The notes: generated from the letters alone by a model not told the origin. Counted from the stretch's first letter, positions 34,552-43,647 are shown. The stretch: DNA of 64,000 nt from Defluviitaleaceae bacterium (GCA_009780765.1 WQZK01000001.1:8195-72194), one strand, 5' to 3'. Translations and numbers: made by a program.

Positions 34552-35460
34552 TTAGGCTGTTTTTATTTTGGGGTTTACTATTATGTAAACAATATCACTT
34601 AAAAGAACACCTAAAATAGTTAGCATCGCTAAAAAGAGATTAAAGCCCATTACAAAATTAAAATCGCCCGCCATTAGTGCTCTAAAGGCGGCAAAGCCAA
34701 TTCCTGGTAGCGAAAAAACAATTTCCACAAACATAGTGCCGGCAAATATTGTCGGAAGCACACTAGCCATAAAAGTAGATAGAGGGATGGCAGTATTTTT
34801 TAGTGCAAACTTATTTATAACGGTTTTTTCTTTAACTCCCATTGCTCGAGCAGTTCTTATGTAGTCGCTATCTAAAACTTCTAGCAGATTTGCTTTAGTA
34901 TGTCTGGCTAGTGTACCAATATTTAAAATGGCGATTGTAAACACAGGCAAAATTAAATGCCAAATACGATTAAAAAATATAACTGTGTTAGAAGTACCTT
35001 CAGGCAAATTGCCCGAAATTAAACCGAAAGAAGGAAACAATCCTAATTGAATCGCAAGAAAATGAATGATAATAGCTGCTATGAAAAATGCAGGGAATGC
35101 TGTGCTAATCAGTACTAAAGTAGAGCTAACTATATCAAACTTAGAATTTTGTTTTGTGGCACATTTTATTCCTAATGGTATTGCAATAAGATAGGCAATA
35201 GTTAAGCCTAAAAACATTATAAATGCTGAAATTCCAATATGTTCTAATATAGCCGTGCTAACAGGCTGTTGAAACAAAAATGAGAATCCGAGATCCCCTC
35301 TTAGAATATTTCTAAGCCATGTAAAATAACTTGCAAAAAAGGATAGGCTTATTCCACGAAGCAACATAAGCATAAGCACAATACTGCCGTATAAAATAAA
35401 TGAAAAGGCAAGTAAAATAAATGCACTTATAATTAGTCTTTTTATAATTTTTTTTACCAT
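34552..35460 (-). CDS. ABC transporter permease, DppB/OppB type (orphan)
   Basis: The 302-aa protein has six predicted membrane helices and the binding-protein-dependent permease EAA loop EVLDSDYIRTARAMGVKEKTVINKFALKN near residues 200-228. LRGDLGFSFLFQQPVSTAILEHI is the family's periplasmic block. Partners (second permease, ATPases, binding protein) are not adjacent; both flanks are unrelated genes in other orientations. It is therefore either an orphan or works with a distant set. Expression may be attenuated by the leader terminator upstream. Confidence 0.88.
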   Translation of the reverse strand: MVKKIIKRLIISAFILLAFSFILYGSIVLMLMLLRGISLSFFASYFTWLRNILRGDLGFSFLFQQPVSTAILEHIGISAFIMFLGLTIAYLIAIPLGIKCATKQNSKFDIVSSTLVLISTAFPAFFIAAIIIHFLAIQLGLFPSFGLISGNLPEGTSNTVIFFNRIWHLILPVFTIAILNIGTLARHTKANLLEVLDSDYIRTARAMGVKEKTVINKFALKNTAIPLSTFMASVLPTIFAGTMFVEIVFSLPGIGFAAFRALMAGDFNFVMGFNLFLAMLTILGVLLSDIVYIIVNPKIKTA

Positions 35461-35511
35461 ATTTTTCTAATTAGCTATTTGCTATTTAGGAATAGCAAAA
35501 AATATTTGAAT

Positions 35512-35548
35512 AACAAAAAAGGTGGTTCGAAAAAACAAACACACCTTT
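35512..35548 (-). terminator. Terminator hairpin in the 5' leader of the permease gene
   Basis: Read on the minus strand, AAAGGTG (35548-35542) pairs with CACCTTT (35524-35518) and runs into T residues. It begins about a dozen nt after the predicted transcription start, so most transcripts could stop before the gene. Confidence 0.6.
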
Positions 35549-35565
35549 GTGCAATCTTAGGATAT

Positions 35566-35594
35566 AAGATAAAGTATTTCTCTGGATTTGTCAA
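35566..35594 (-). promoter_or_regulatory. Promoter for the orphan permease gene
   Basis: On the minus strand TTGACA (35589-35594), 17-nt spacer, TATCTT (35566-35571). Confidence 0.7.
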
Positions 35595-35605
35595 TAGTTT
35601 TTTGC

Positions 35606-35635
35606 TTGTCATAAGGAAGAGCTATGTGTTAATAT
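35606..35635 (+). promoter_or_regulatory. Possible promoter for the ABC-F gene
   Basis: TTGTCA (35606-35611), 18-nt spacer, TAATAT (35630-35635), about 40 nt upstream of the ABC-F start. GCGAGGAG serves as SD. Confidence 0.45.
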
Positions 35636-35674
35636 TAACTTTGTCGCTTTAGCAATAAGCGAGGAGTAAAAAAT

Positions 35675-37246
35675 ATGTTATCAGTTAATAATGTAAGTCT
35701 ACAGTTTGGTAGCCGAGTGCTTTTTGAAGGAGTAGACATTAAGTTTACTAAGGGCAACTGTTACGGGATTATCGGCGCTAACGGGGCAGGCAAAAGTACA
35801 TTTCTAAAAATTCTTACAGGCGAGATAGAGCCTAATAAAGGTGATGTTCATATCGACAAAAGCGATAGAATGTCGGTTTTAGCACAAAATCAACATCTTT
35901 ACGACCATTTTACGGCGTTAGAGTGTGTGTTGGCGGGGCATAAGCGTTTATCAGAATTAGTGTTAGAGCGAGAGGCACTTTATTCTAAAGAAGATTTTAG
36001 TGATGAGGACGGCATTAAAGCAGGTGAGCTAGAAGCAGAATTTGCAGAACTTGGTGGCTACGAAGCTGAGAGCAGTGCAGAAGCGCTGTTAAACTCACTC
36101 AAAATTGACTCAGATTTATTTCATCAAAAAATGGGCGATATCGACCCTAAGGTTAAAGTTAAGGTGCTACTAGCTCAAAGTCTTTTTGGCAAGCCCGATA
36201 TTTTGGTGCTGGATGAGCCTACAAATAATTTAGATCCCAAAAGTGTTAAGTGGCTAGAAAATTATCTTTACGAACTAGAGGATAGTATTATTATAATTGT
36301 TTCGCACAATAGGTATTTTCTTAACCGTGTTTGCACTCATATTTGCGATGTGGATTTTAAGAAAATAAATATGTTTGTAGGAAATTACGATTTTTGGTAC
36401 GAGACAAGTCAGTTGCTTCAAAGGCAAGCTAAAGAGGCTAATAAAAAGAGCGAACAGCGAGCTAAAGAATTAAAAGACTTTATAGCTAGATTCTCTGCTA
36501 ACGCCTCTAAATCTAAGCAAGCAACAAGTCGTAAAAAGGAGTTAGAAAAACTCGAATTATCTGACATTAAGCCTTCTAACCGTCGCTATCCGTTTATAGA
36601 TTTTAAGTACGAAAGAGAAGCGGGCAATGAGATTTTAGAAGTAGAAGGCTTAACTAAAAAAGGCTTTTTTAAGGATGTTAGCTTTAAGCTAAAAAAAGAT
36701 GACAGGATTGCGTTTATTACTAGCAAAAGTCCCGTTGTTAGTATGCTGTTTGATATTATTATGGGCATAGAAAAGCCCGATAAAGGTTTTGTAAAATGGG
36801 GGCAGACTATCACAACAGCTTATTTACCTCAAAACTATGACTACTATTTTGACGGAGTGGATTTAAATTTGGTGGAATGGCTTGGGCAATACAGTAAAGA
36901 AAAATTTGAAGAATACTTGCGTGGTTGGTTAGGCAGAATGTTGTTTAGTGGTCAAGAAGCATTAAAAAAAGCAAAGGTTTTATCAGGTGGTGAAAAGGTT
37001 AGATGTATGCTTTCTCGTATGATGCTTAGCGGTGCTAATTTTTTAGTATTTGACGAGCCTACAAATCACTTAGATTTAGAAAGCATAACGGCACTTAATA
37101 AAGGTATGCAAAACTTTAAAGGTGGCATTATGTTTATTACTCACGACGAAGAAATTATGAGTACCGTTGCCAACCGCATAATAGAAATAGAAGATACTAA
37201 GGTATTAGACAGAGATATGAGTTATGAGGATTACTTAGAGTTATAA
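35675..37246 (+). CDS. ABC-F family ATPase (YbiT/YkpA-like)
   Basis: The 523-aa cytosolic protein has two nucleotide-binding domains joined by a charged linker, as in ribosome-associated ABC-F translation factors. NBD1 keeps Walker A GANGAGKST and Walker B LVLDEPTNNLD, but its signature position reads MGDIDPKVKVKVLLAQ instead of LSGGxK. NBD2 keeps the signature VLSGGEKVRCML and Walker B FDEPTNHLD, but its Walker A position reads FITSKSPVVSML without GxxGxGKT. So one composite ATP site is intact and the other is lost. No membrane segment is present. Confidence 0.92.
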   Translation: MLSVNNVSLQFGSRVLFEGVDIKFTKGNCYGIIGANGAGKSTFLKILTGEIEPNKGDVHIDKSDRMSVLAQNQHLYDHFTALECVLAGHKRLSELVLEREALYSKEDFSDEDGIKAGELEAEFAELGGYEAESSAEALLNSLKIDSDLFHQKMGDIDPKVKVKVLLAQSLFGKPDILVLDEPTNNLDPKSVKWLENYLYELEDSIIIIVSHNRYFLNRVCTHICDVDFKKINMFVGNYDFWYETSQLLQRQAKEANKKSEQRAKELKDFIARFSANASKSKQATSRKKELEKLELSDIKPSNRRYPFIDFKYEREAGNEILEVEGLTKKGFFKDVSFKLKKDDRIAFITSKSPVVSMLFDIIMGIEKPDKGFVKWGQTITTAYLPQNYDYYFDGVDLNLVEWLGQYSKEKFEEYLRGWLGRMLFSGQEALKKAKVLSGGEKVRCMLSRMMLSGANFLVFDEPTNHLDLESITALNKGMQNFKGGIMFITHDEEIMSTVANRIIEIEDTKVLDRDMSYEDYLEL

Positions 37247-37374
37247 AAAATATAAAAACAACAGAAAATCAATTGATGAGATGTTGCGAGTAATATGTAG
37301 TAATATGTAATAGTAAAGTTGTCTTTAGTTTTAGGGGCAAGTAATTCTAAGGAACTAACAATCAGTAATTGATA

Positions 37375-37415
37375 AAAAACATCAAAAGTATGATTTTTCT
37401 ACTCTTGATGTTTTT
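37375..37415. terminator. Bidirectional terminator between ABC-F and DUF4234 genes
   Basis: AAAAACATCAA (37375-37385) pairs with TTGATGTTTTT (37405-37415) over a ~19-nt loop between two converging genes. Confidence 0.85.
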
Positions 37416-37452
37416 ATATTATTTACTTATTTAGTTATGCAATATTACATAT

Positions 37453-37773
37453 TTAATTTGCAATATGATTTGCTGACATTTGCTTAAGTAACATTGGTAT
37501 AAAAGTAAATGTAAAGATAGCCAACAGTAGATTTGCTAGCGGACTAACATCTCTAGCACCAGCCTTAATTAATCTAACCGATGCAGCATAATGCCAATAT
37601 AAAGCATATATTCCAAATGTAAATAACATTAGTAAAATATGTAATCCTACACCTGCACCGTCACCGGTGGTTCTTTTTAATTCTGCTTGGAACATAACTG
37701 TCCATACAAAAGCATAAATACCAAAAGTGATAAAAGTAAATATCACCATTAGAGCGATTGAGCGTCTTTTCAT
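37453..37773 (-). CDS. DUF4234 family membrane protein
   Basis: The 106-aa protein has three predicted helices. FTFITFGIYAFVWTVMFQAELKR and its repeat LMLFTFGIYALYWHYAASV show the DUF4234 hallmark TFGIYxxxW occurring twice. Function is unknown. The SD (AAAGGAG) lies 13 nt from the ATG, further than usual. Confidence 0.8.
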   Translation of the reverse strand: MKRRSIALMVIFTFITFGIYAFVWTVMFQAELKRTTGDGAGVGLHILLMLFTFGIYALYWHYAASVRLIKAGARDVSPLANLLLAIFTFTFIPMLLKQMSANHIAN

Positions 37774-38167
37774 AAGTTTAAGTTTACTCCTTTAATATAT
37801 ATTTTGCAAAAATCAATATACAGATGTGCCACAATTTAAGCAATATATTCAGTATATTCAAAGTTAAAAATTCTGTCAAATAAAAAGATACTTAATTTTT
37901 ATAAAAACAATAAAAAATCAGTTGCGATTTCCGTGGCTACCTCGGATTTTTGAAAGATGTTTTCTTCCTAAAGTTTAATTTTTTTATCGTTTTCTTCCGC
38001 CAAGTTGGACAAATTTTGTTCTCCGTGGCGGATTTTTAATTGGTACGGGGGTGCAGAGAAGTTGAAAAAATATGCCACAATGTGAATGAGAGGCTTTAGC
38101 GAGGTTTTATGGCTTGAAGAGTTTGATAAAATAGTTTGAAATAAATAATAAAAGGTGTGATTTTTTG
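37774..38167. other. Intergenic region at the left edge of the defence island
   Basis: About 390 nt with no ORF. It contains two similar blocks with CCGTGGC...GGATTTTT (around 37931-37956 and 38022-38038) and a TTTCTTCCGCCAAGT string at 37991-38005 that closely resembles TTTCTCCCGCCAAGT at 56006-56020, 18 kb away. No tRNA gene was found. The right end leads into the abiE promoter. Confidence 0.35.
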
Positions 38168-38215
38168 CTTGACATTATGTCGCAAATATATTATTATATA
38201 CGAGCATATGTCAAG
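38168..38215 (+). promoter_or_regulatory. abiE promoter within an inverted-repeat operator
   Basis: TTGACA (38169-38174), 17-nt spacer, TATTAT (38192-38197). The promoter is bracketed by perfect 8-bp inverted repeats CTTGACAT (38168-38175) and ATGTCAAG (38208-38215); the left one also forms GACAT-T-ATGTC with the next bases. The right arm covers the abiEi start codon. AbiEi antitoxins are known to repress their own promoter through inverted repeats, so this is the expected operator. Confidence 0.75.
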
Positions 38216-38801
38216 TGCTTTAGATTTAATTATGCAGCTTGCTGCGGAGAATAACGGAATTCTGTTTGCGTCGGATGCAAGCAAGCTAGGGATTTCAAGA
38301 GAGAGCTTGCGGCAGGCTAAGTTGGCGGGGCTGATTGAGAGTGTCAGTCATGGTGTTTATGTCACTGCCGAGACCTTGCCTGATGATGCTTTTATTTTGC
38401 AACGCAAGTATGATAAGGCTATTTTTTCGCATGAGACGGCAGCCTATTTTTTGGGGTTTACAACACGAGACCCGTTGGTGTTCTCGGTGACAGTGCCATC
38501 GGGGTATAATTCAAGACTTCTCACTGACGGCAATGCAAAGATTTATTATAGCGCCGAAATCAAACAAGAGGATATTGTTGTTACAAAGACTATGTTTAAT
38601 AGAGAAGTGAGGTGCTTTAATATTGAGAAAACTATTGTCGATTTTTGCTCCGGTAATTTCAAAGGGGATAAGGATGTGGCTTTGGAAGTTATCAAGGCGT
38701 ATGCTCGTTCTAAAAACAAAAATATTTCAAAACTGATGAGCTATGCTACGACAAAAAAAGCCAGAGACACAATCAGGGGATATATGGAGGCACTTTTATG
38801 A
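38208..38801 (+). CDS. abiEi: AbiEi family antitoxin
   Basis: The 197-aa protein has an N-terminal winged-helix/AbiEi_4-like domain (ILFASDASKLGISRESLRQAKLAGLIESVSHGVYV near residues 15-49) followed by the typical FSHETAAYFLGFTTRDP and RCFNIEKTIVDFC segments. It is the antitoxin and transcriptional repressor of a type IV toxin-antitoxin abortive-infection system. The ATG at 38208 is chosen by homology; the predicted transcription start is only ~4 nt upstream and there is no SD, so the mRNA is nearly leaderless. It overlaps abiEii by ATGA. Confidence 0.92.
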   Translation: MSSALDLIMQLAAENNGILFASDASKLGISRESLRQAKLAGLIESVSHGVYVTAETLPDDAFILQRKYDKAIFSHETAAYFLGFTTRDPLVFSVTVPSGYNSRLLTDGNAKIYYSAEIKQEDIVVTKTMFNREVRCFNIEKTIVDFCSGNFKGDKDVALEVIKAYARSKNKNISKLMSYATTKKARDTIRGYMEALL

Positions 38802-39745
38802 AAACATCAAGGCAATTAAACGATTTAATCAAAAACCTTTCAAGACAAACTGGCATTAACGCACAGGTTTTGCAAAAGCGATATTTTATTGAGAGATTTT
38901 TAGAGAGAGTTTCTCTTTCGGAGCAAAAACAAAAATTCATCATTAAGGGAGGCGTGCTAATTTCTGCCCTTGTAGGAATAGCCGCCCGTTCCACAATGGA
39001 TATTGATATTACAATCAAAAGAATGCCGTTGCATTTAGAATCTGTTGAATACGCTGTCAAGAAAATTATTGCCATTAAGATGGATGACAATGTTGAATTT
39101 GTTTATAAGGGAGCGGAGAATATTCGGGACGAAAGCGACTATGAATGCTTTAGGGTAAGCCTTGATGTTATCTTTGACAGGGTGCGTGATAACATCAAGC
39201 TAGACATTACAAAAGGCGATGCAATAACTCCTAAAGAGATTGAATTTGGTATTGAGACGATGCTAGATAAACGGAAGATTGAGTTATACTCATATAATAT
39301 CGAGACGGTTTTATCAGAAAAAATCGAGACCATTTTGTCAAGAAGTGTTTTGAATACCCGCATGAGGGATTTTTATGATTGCTACATCATTGATAAAATG
39401 TATCGCAATAAAATTGATGTCAAAACATTTTATGCCGCCATTTTAGCAACGGCAAGCAAAAGGGGCACGGGGCATATTTTTGATAATACGGAAGCGTTAA
39501 TTGGCGAAATCAAAGCAAGCACCGATTTGAAGAAGCTATGGGACAACTATTCCAAAACTTATCCGTATGCCAAGGATATTTCATTTGAAGATGCAGTTGC
39601 CTCAATAGAGAGTTTGTTTAGTGCATATAACTCTAAAATATATTTAGAAAAGCTACGAAAAGCAAAAAAATTGCTTTCTATGGGCAGAGAATTAGATGGC
39701 GAGCTACTTACTGAAATACTAACCGAGCTGGAGGATAAAAAGTAG
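38798..39745 (+). CDS. abiEii: AbiEii nucleotidyltransferase toxin
   Basis: The 315-aa toxin belongs to the DNA polymerase beta-like nucleotidyltransferases. FIIKGGVLISAL holds the GG loop and STMDIDITIK the D-x-D metal-binding pair near residues 67-74; the third acidic residue is probably in VSLDVIFDRVRDNIKLDI. EKIETILSRSVLNTRMRDFYD is the family's C-terminal block. It forms a phage-defence abortive-infection pair with AbiEi and is translationally coupled to it. Confidence 0.93.
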   Translation: MKTSRQLNDLIKNLSRQTGINAQVLQKRYFIERFLERVSLSEQKQKFIIKGGVLISALVGIAARSTMDIDITIKRMPLHLESVEYAVKKIIAIKMDDNVEFVYKGAENIRDESDYECFRVSLDVIFDRVRDNIKLDITKGDAITPKEIEFGIETMLDKRKIELYSYNIETVLSEKIETILSRSVLNTRMRDFYDCYIIDKMYRNKIDVKTFYAAILATASKRGTGHIFDNTEALIGEIKASTDLKKLWDNYSKTYPYAKDISFEDAVASIESLFSAYNSKIYLEKLRKAKKLLSMGRELDGELLTEILTELEDKK

Positions 39746-39786
39746 ATAAGTAAGGAGATTTCGCTTGTTTTTTATAGGTTTATCTG

Positions 39787-39804
39787 CTACAATATTTATT
39801 GTAG
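39787..39804 (+). promoter_or_regulatory. Perfect palindrome over a -10 box
   Basis: CTACAATA-TT-TATTGTAG, 18 bp, contains TACAAT as a likely -10 with TTGTTT 17 nt upstream. It precedes the broken GIY-YIG gene and looks like a repressor operator, or it may only be a small hairpin. Confidence 0.5.
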
Positions 39805-39841
39805 GCGACTATACACACTATTCTAACGGAGATAAAAATAT

Positions 39842-40512
39842 ATGGCTAAAAAATATGGAGCAGGCGAAAAGGGTCTTTTGTACTTTGCGAGGAATCCCGC
39901 ATTCCCACATTTGACTAAAATAGGCAAGACAACCAAACTAGAGGTTGTGGATAGGAACTTGTCATCGAGCAATGTGCCTGATTTATATGATTATCCGGCC
40001 ATTTTTGAATGTGAAGATGTTGATTAGAGGATGAAATTCATAGACAGTTTGCAGATTTTCGTCATTTTAGGTCTAGCGGTTCAAAGACAGAGTTTTTTTG
40101 GAGCGGTTGTATAGAAAAAGCGATTGAGAGAGCCGAGACATTAAAGGGCACAAAAAATGTAACCGAGAGAGAAACTGACAACGAAGAGATAACAGATGAG
40201 ACGGGTCAAGAAAAGATTATAAGACGCCCCAATAAAGATTTTTATTCTATGGGATTAAAAGATGGGGACGAGATTTATTTTATAAAGAAGCCAGAAGTTA
40301 AGGCTATTATTTGTGGAGCTAAGGCAGTAAAATATAAAGGTGGCAAGCCTATGACCATAACGGCTTTAGCTAAGCAAATATTCAAAGACTATAATCTAGG
40401 TATAGCTTATCTTGGAGGGTTTGAATATTTTTCGTACGATTCAGATGAAACCCTTTATAACAGATACAATAGAATGGATGTTGACGGAAAACTTTATAGA
40501 CCGCAGGACTAA
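39842..40512 (+). pseudogene. T5orf172-type GIY-YIG protein gene, broken by a frameshift
   Basis: The first frame (39842-40027) encodes GLLYFARNPAFPHLTKIGKT, the GIY-YIG/T5orf172 entry, and stops after ECEDVD. The shifted frame continues at once with LEDEIHRQFADFRHFR and TEFFWSGCIEKAIE, which is the expected rest of the domain, then runs open to 40512. The shift is -1 around 40024. No slippery heptamer is visible there, so a mutation or sequencing error is more likely than programmed frameshifting. The tail after residue ~110 includes a Lys-rich linker and a DUF4357-like end. GGAG precedes the ATG. Confidence 0.7.
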
Positions 40513-40576
40513 ATAGGTTTCAATACGAGCACAATCATTTGTCCTAAATTTTGTTTAGAAAAGGGATAAATAATAG

Positions 40577-40606
40577 TTGCTATTTATATGGTAGTTATGA
40601 TATAAT
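40577..40606 (+). promoter_or_regulatory. Promoter for the Fic-type I restriction operon
   Basis: TTGCTA (40577-40582), 18-nt spacer, TATAAT (40601-40606), 22 nt before the Fic ATG. A weak ATAAATA/TATTTAT hairpin overlaps the -35. Confidence 0.6.
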
Positions 40607-40628
40607 TCTCTTGTGTAGAGGTATCTCT

Positions 40629-41822
40629 ATGCGAGAGGATTTTTTTGTGCAGGATAAAAGTATTCCAAACAATGGTCTTATAAGACTTACTAATATTAAA
40701 TTTGAAGAAAACCCCGCTATATTAAAAATGGCGGAGGAGGCTCGTGTTGCAATTGAGATACTCAATTACGAATTAAAGAAAAAACCATCGCTGGAAGTGT
40801 TTCTTGACACACTTTACATGCAAGAGGCGAGGCAGTCTAGCAGCATTGAAAATATTGAGACCACTAATGACGAGTTATTCAAGGCGGTTCTTGGCGTTTT
40901 TGATTCAGAGGAAACTAGAGCGGTGCACGCCTATACTGATGCAATAAAATATGGCAGCAGTCTCTTAACTCAAAAAGAGATGTTTAACCGAGAGGATATT
41001 GACCAGATGCAAGCATTGCTTGGCATTAGTGAAACGGGAGTGCGGAAAAATAGCCCGAAAATAGAAACATCCCTTACTCGCATAGTCAACAAAGCGACAG
41101 GAGAAATTGTTTATACCCCGCCACATGGCGAAGGGGTTATTAAAAACCTTTTGGATGATATGTTAGAGTTTGTTTATAGTGATGATATTTACACAATTCA
41201 TCCGCTTATCAAAATCGCTCTTGCACATCAGCAGTTTGAAAAAATTCACCCATATAAAGACGGTAACGGACGCACGGGACGGATAATCAATATTTTGCTT
41301 ATGGTGCAAAAGAATTATTTATGTGCACCGATATTGTATGCAAGTAATTTTATCAACACGCACAAATCAGAGTATTATCAATTTTTGCAGGATTGTGATG
41401 ACGGTGATTATGTGCCATTCGTGGAGTTCACGTTGACTAGCTTTTTGAAGTCAGCACAAAAAACGCTGTCGCTGGTTAATGCAATATCTGCAAAAGTTGA
41501 TGGGTATTCTACTACAGAATACATCAATGAGGAGCGTGGTTTTAAGGGGCATACGGAGTTGATTAAAGGCATTATTAAAATAATGTTTACAAAAGTATAT
41601 TTTACTAGAAAGGATTTAGAGATTGTAATTTGTGTTGATAAAGCTAGTGGCAAGCCAAAAATAGAAATGCCCAACAAGAACACTATTACAGCATATTTAG
41701 AAAACTTTAAGAATGCAGGGCTTATAGAAGAAGAAGTAATGGTTGGCAAAAAGGGCAACCCAAAAATATTCAAAAATGTGGAGTTGATTCGCATCATCGA
41801 AGAGGAAAACAATAATGACTAA
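40629..41822 (+). CDS. Fic-family protein (adenylyltransferase type)
   Basis: The 397-aa protein carries the Fic core motif HPYKDGNGRTGR near residues 210-221, matching HPFx(D/E)GNGRxxR, so AMP transfer to target hydroxyls is expected. The N-terminal helix has SSSIENIETT, matching the inhibitory (S/T)xxxE(G/N) motif of self-inhibited class II Fic proteins. A C-terminal winged-helix-like domain follows (ITAYLENFKNAGLIEEEV). The ATG at 40629 is chosen because homology starts soon after. It overlaps hsdM by 8 nt, tying it to the restriction operon. Confidence 0.9.
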   Translation: MREDFFVQDKSIPNNGLIRLTNIKFEENPAILKMAEEARVAIEILNYELKKKPSLEVFLDTLYMQEARQSSSIENIETTNDELFKAVLGVFDSEETRAVHAYTDAIKYGSSLLTQKEMFNREDIDQMQALLGISETGVRKNSPKIETSLTRIVNKATGEIVYTPPHGEGVIKNLLDDMLEFVYSDDIYTIHPLIKIALAHQQFEKIHPYKDGNGRTGRIINILLMVQKNYLCAPILYASNFINTHKSEYYQFLQDCDDGDYVPFVEFTLTSFLKSAQKTLSLVNAISAKVDGYSTTEYINEERGFKGHTELIKGIIKIMFTKVYFTRKDLEIVICVDKASGKPKIEMPNKNTITAYLENFKNAGLIEEEVMVGKKGNPKIFKNVELIRIIEEENNND

Positions 41823-43647
41823 ACCAATGATAAAGAATAGACCAGAGCTTGATAACAAGATTAAGCATATTCTAAAAAGCGTTGCGAATAAGCTTCGTGG
41901 GCTTTATCTAAGCGAAAAATATGGCAATGTAATTATACCTTTTTGTATATTACGCCGCTTTGATTGTATGCTGGAAGAAAAGAATGAAGAGATAAAAAAA
42001 GCCTTAGAAGTTTTTGCTAAGTTAGAGTCAAAACAAAAAGAAGCCGCTATTATGAAAAGATGCGGTGTGCCTTTTTATAATTCTAAGTGCATTACTTTTA
42101 GTGACTTATTGGGTGACATCAAAAACATTAAAATAAATTTTGTTGAATATATAAAAGCATTCAGCGAGAATGTCCAAGATATTTTGGACAATCTTGATTT
42201 TCAAAAAGAAGTCAAAAATCTATCAAAGGGTAACCATTTGCTAGAAATGATACGGGAGTTTGCCGATATTGATTTTAGTTTAACTTCTGTTGACCAACAT
42301 AGTATGGGATATATTTTTGAAGAGATTATCCGTGAATACAAAGCCAACGCCGAGGCGGGCGACCACTACACCCCGCGCGAGATAGTTGATTTGTGTATTG
42401 ATTTAATTTTAGCCGAGCATGCGGAAGTCTTTGGTAAAAAGGATAAAATTATAGAAGTGTATGATGGCTGTTGCGGAACAGGAGGAATGCTTTTTACCGC
42501 AAAACAACGGGCGAGAGAAAGGCTTGGTAAAAGTGATGATGAGGTAGTCTTGTTTGGGCAAGATGTTAATCCCGATGCTTATGCTATCTGCAAAGCAGAA
42601 ATGCTTATACGAGGCGAAGACCCATCTAATATAAAGTTGGGTAGCACACTAAGCGAAGATTTTTGGTTTGATGATATGCGAAAGTTTGATATTTGTATAA
42701 CCAACCCACCCTTTGGAGTGGAGTGGAAAATCGACCAAGAGCATGTCAAAAGAGAAGCGGAAGAGCAATTAGACCCACGCACTCGTTTTAAGCCTAAACT
42801 GCCAAGAATAAATGACGGGCAATTACTCTTTATGCAAAATATGTTACACAAGCTAAAAGACGATGGGCGTATGGCAATTATCCATAACGGCAGTCCATTA
42901 TTTAGCGGTGATGCCGAGGGTGGCGAAAGTGAAGTTAGACGCTATATATTAGAGAATGATTTGTTAGAAGCTATTATCGCTTTGCCCGAGCAAATGTTTT
43001 ATAATACAGGCATAGCCACTTATATTTGGATATTATCAAAGAATAAGAGCACAAAGCGAAAAGGTTTTGTGCAGCTTATCAATGCTAACTTGACTAAGGA
43101 AGATAATTTTGTGGGTAATGGACAAGGATTATTTTGGACAGACCTAAAACCGAAATCACTAGGTAACAAGCGGCGTGAAATTAAAGAAACGCATAAAAGC
43201 GACATCATAACCATTTATCAACAAAACAAAGAAAATGACTTTTGCAGAATATTTCCGAATGCTTTTTTCTTTTATCACAAAGTATTTGTAGAGCAGCCTA
43301 TGTTGGATGATAAAGGCAACTTGCAATACGACCGCAAAGGCAATCTAATAATAGACAAGAAAAAAGCAGATGTAGAGAATATTTCCTATAGGGCAGTTAG
43401 CAAGGACGGAAGTTTTGTGTCAGTTGATATAGATTCATACTTGCAAACAGAAGTCGCACCTTTTGTGCCTAATTACACATATGATACAGCCAAGACCAAA
43501 GTAGGGGTAGAAATACCTTTTACACGATATTTTTATAAATACACACCACCTAAAAAAAGCGATGATTTACTTGTCGATATAAAAGCACTAGAAGCTAAAA
43601 TTGCTCAAAGTATGGGGAGCATAATAGGAGGTGGCGATGGCAAATAA
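41815..43647 (+). CDS. hsdM: Type I restriction-modification DNA methyltransferase subunit
   Basis: The 610-aa N6-adenine methylase has the HsdM N-terminal helical domain (ELDNKIKHILKSVANKLRG), GDHYTPREIVDLCIDLIL, the SAM loop VYDGCCGTGGMLF, and the catalytic NPPF in ICITNPPFGVEWK. It is longer than E. coli HsdM, as usual for this subclass. It methylates the target site defined by HsdS and is needed for HsdR cleavage. Its end overlaps the first cyclase-like gene. Confidence 0.96.
   Translation: MTKPMIKNRPELDNKIKHILKSVANKLRGLYLSEKYGNVIIPFCILRRFDCMLEEKNEEIKKALEVFAKLESKQKEAAIMKRCGVPFYNSKCITFSDLLGDIKNIKINFVEYIKAFSENVQDILDNLDFQKEVKNLSKGNHLLEMIREFADIDFSLTSVDQHSMGYIFEEIIREYKANAEAGDHYTPREIVDLCIDLILAEHAEVFGKKDKIIEVYDGCCGTGGMLFTAKQRARERLGKSDDEVVLFGQDVNPDAYAICKAEMLIRGEDPSNIKLGSTLSEDFWFDDMRKFDICITNPPFGVEWKIDQEHVKREAEEQLDPRTRFKPKLPRINDGQLLFMQNMLHKLKDDGRMAIIHNGSPLFSGDAEGGESEVRRYILENDLLEAIIALPEQMFYNTGIATYIWILSKNKSTKRKGFVQLINANLTKEDNFVGNGQGLFWTDLKPKSLGNKRREIKETHKSDIITIYQQNKENDFCRIFPNAFFFYHKVFVEQPMLDDKGNLQYDRKGNLIIDKKKADVENISYRAVSKDGSFVSVDIDSYLQTEVAPFVPNYTYDTAKTKVGVEIPFTRYFYKYTPPKKSDDLLVDIKALEAKIAQSMGSIIGGGDGK

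Noticed and set aside
40018..40030. Programmed -1 frameshift in the GIY-YIG gene
   Set aside because: No X-XXY-YYZ slippery heptamer or downstream stem is visible at the junction.
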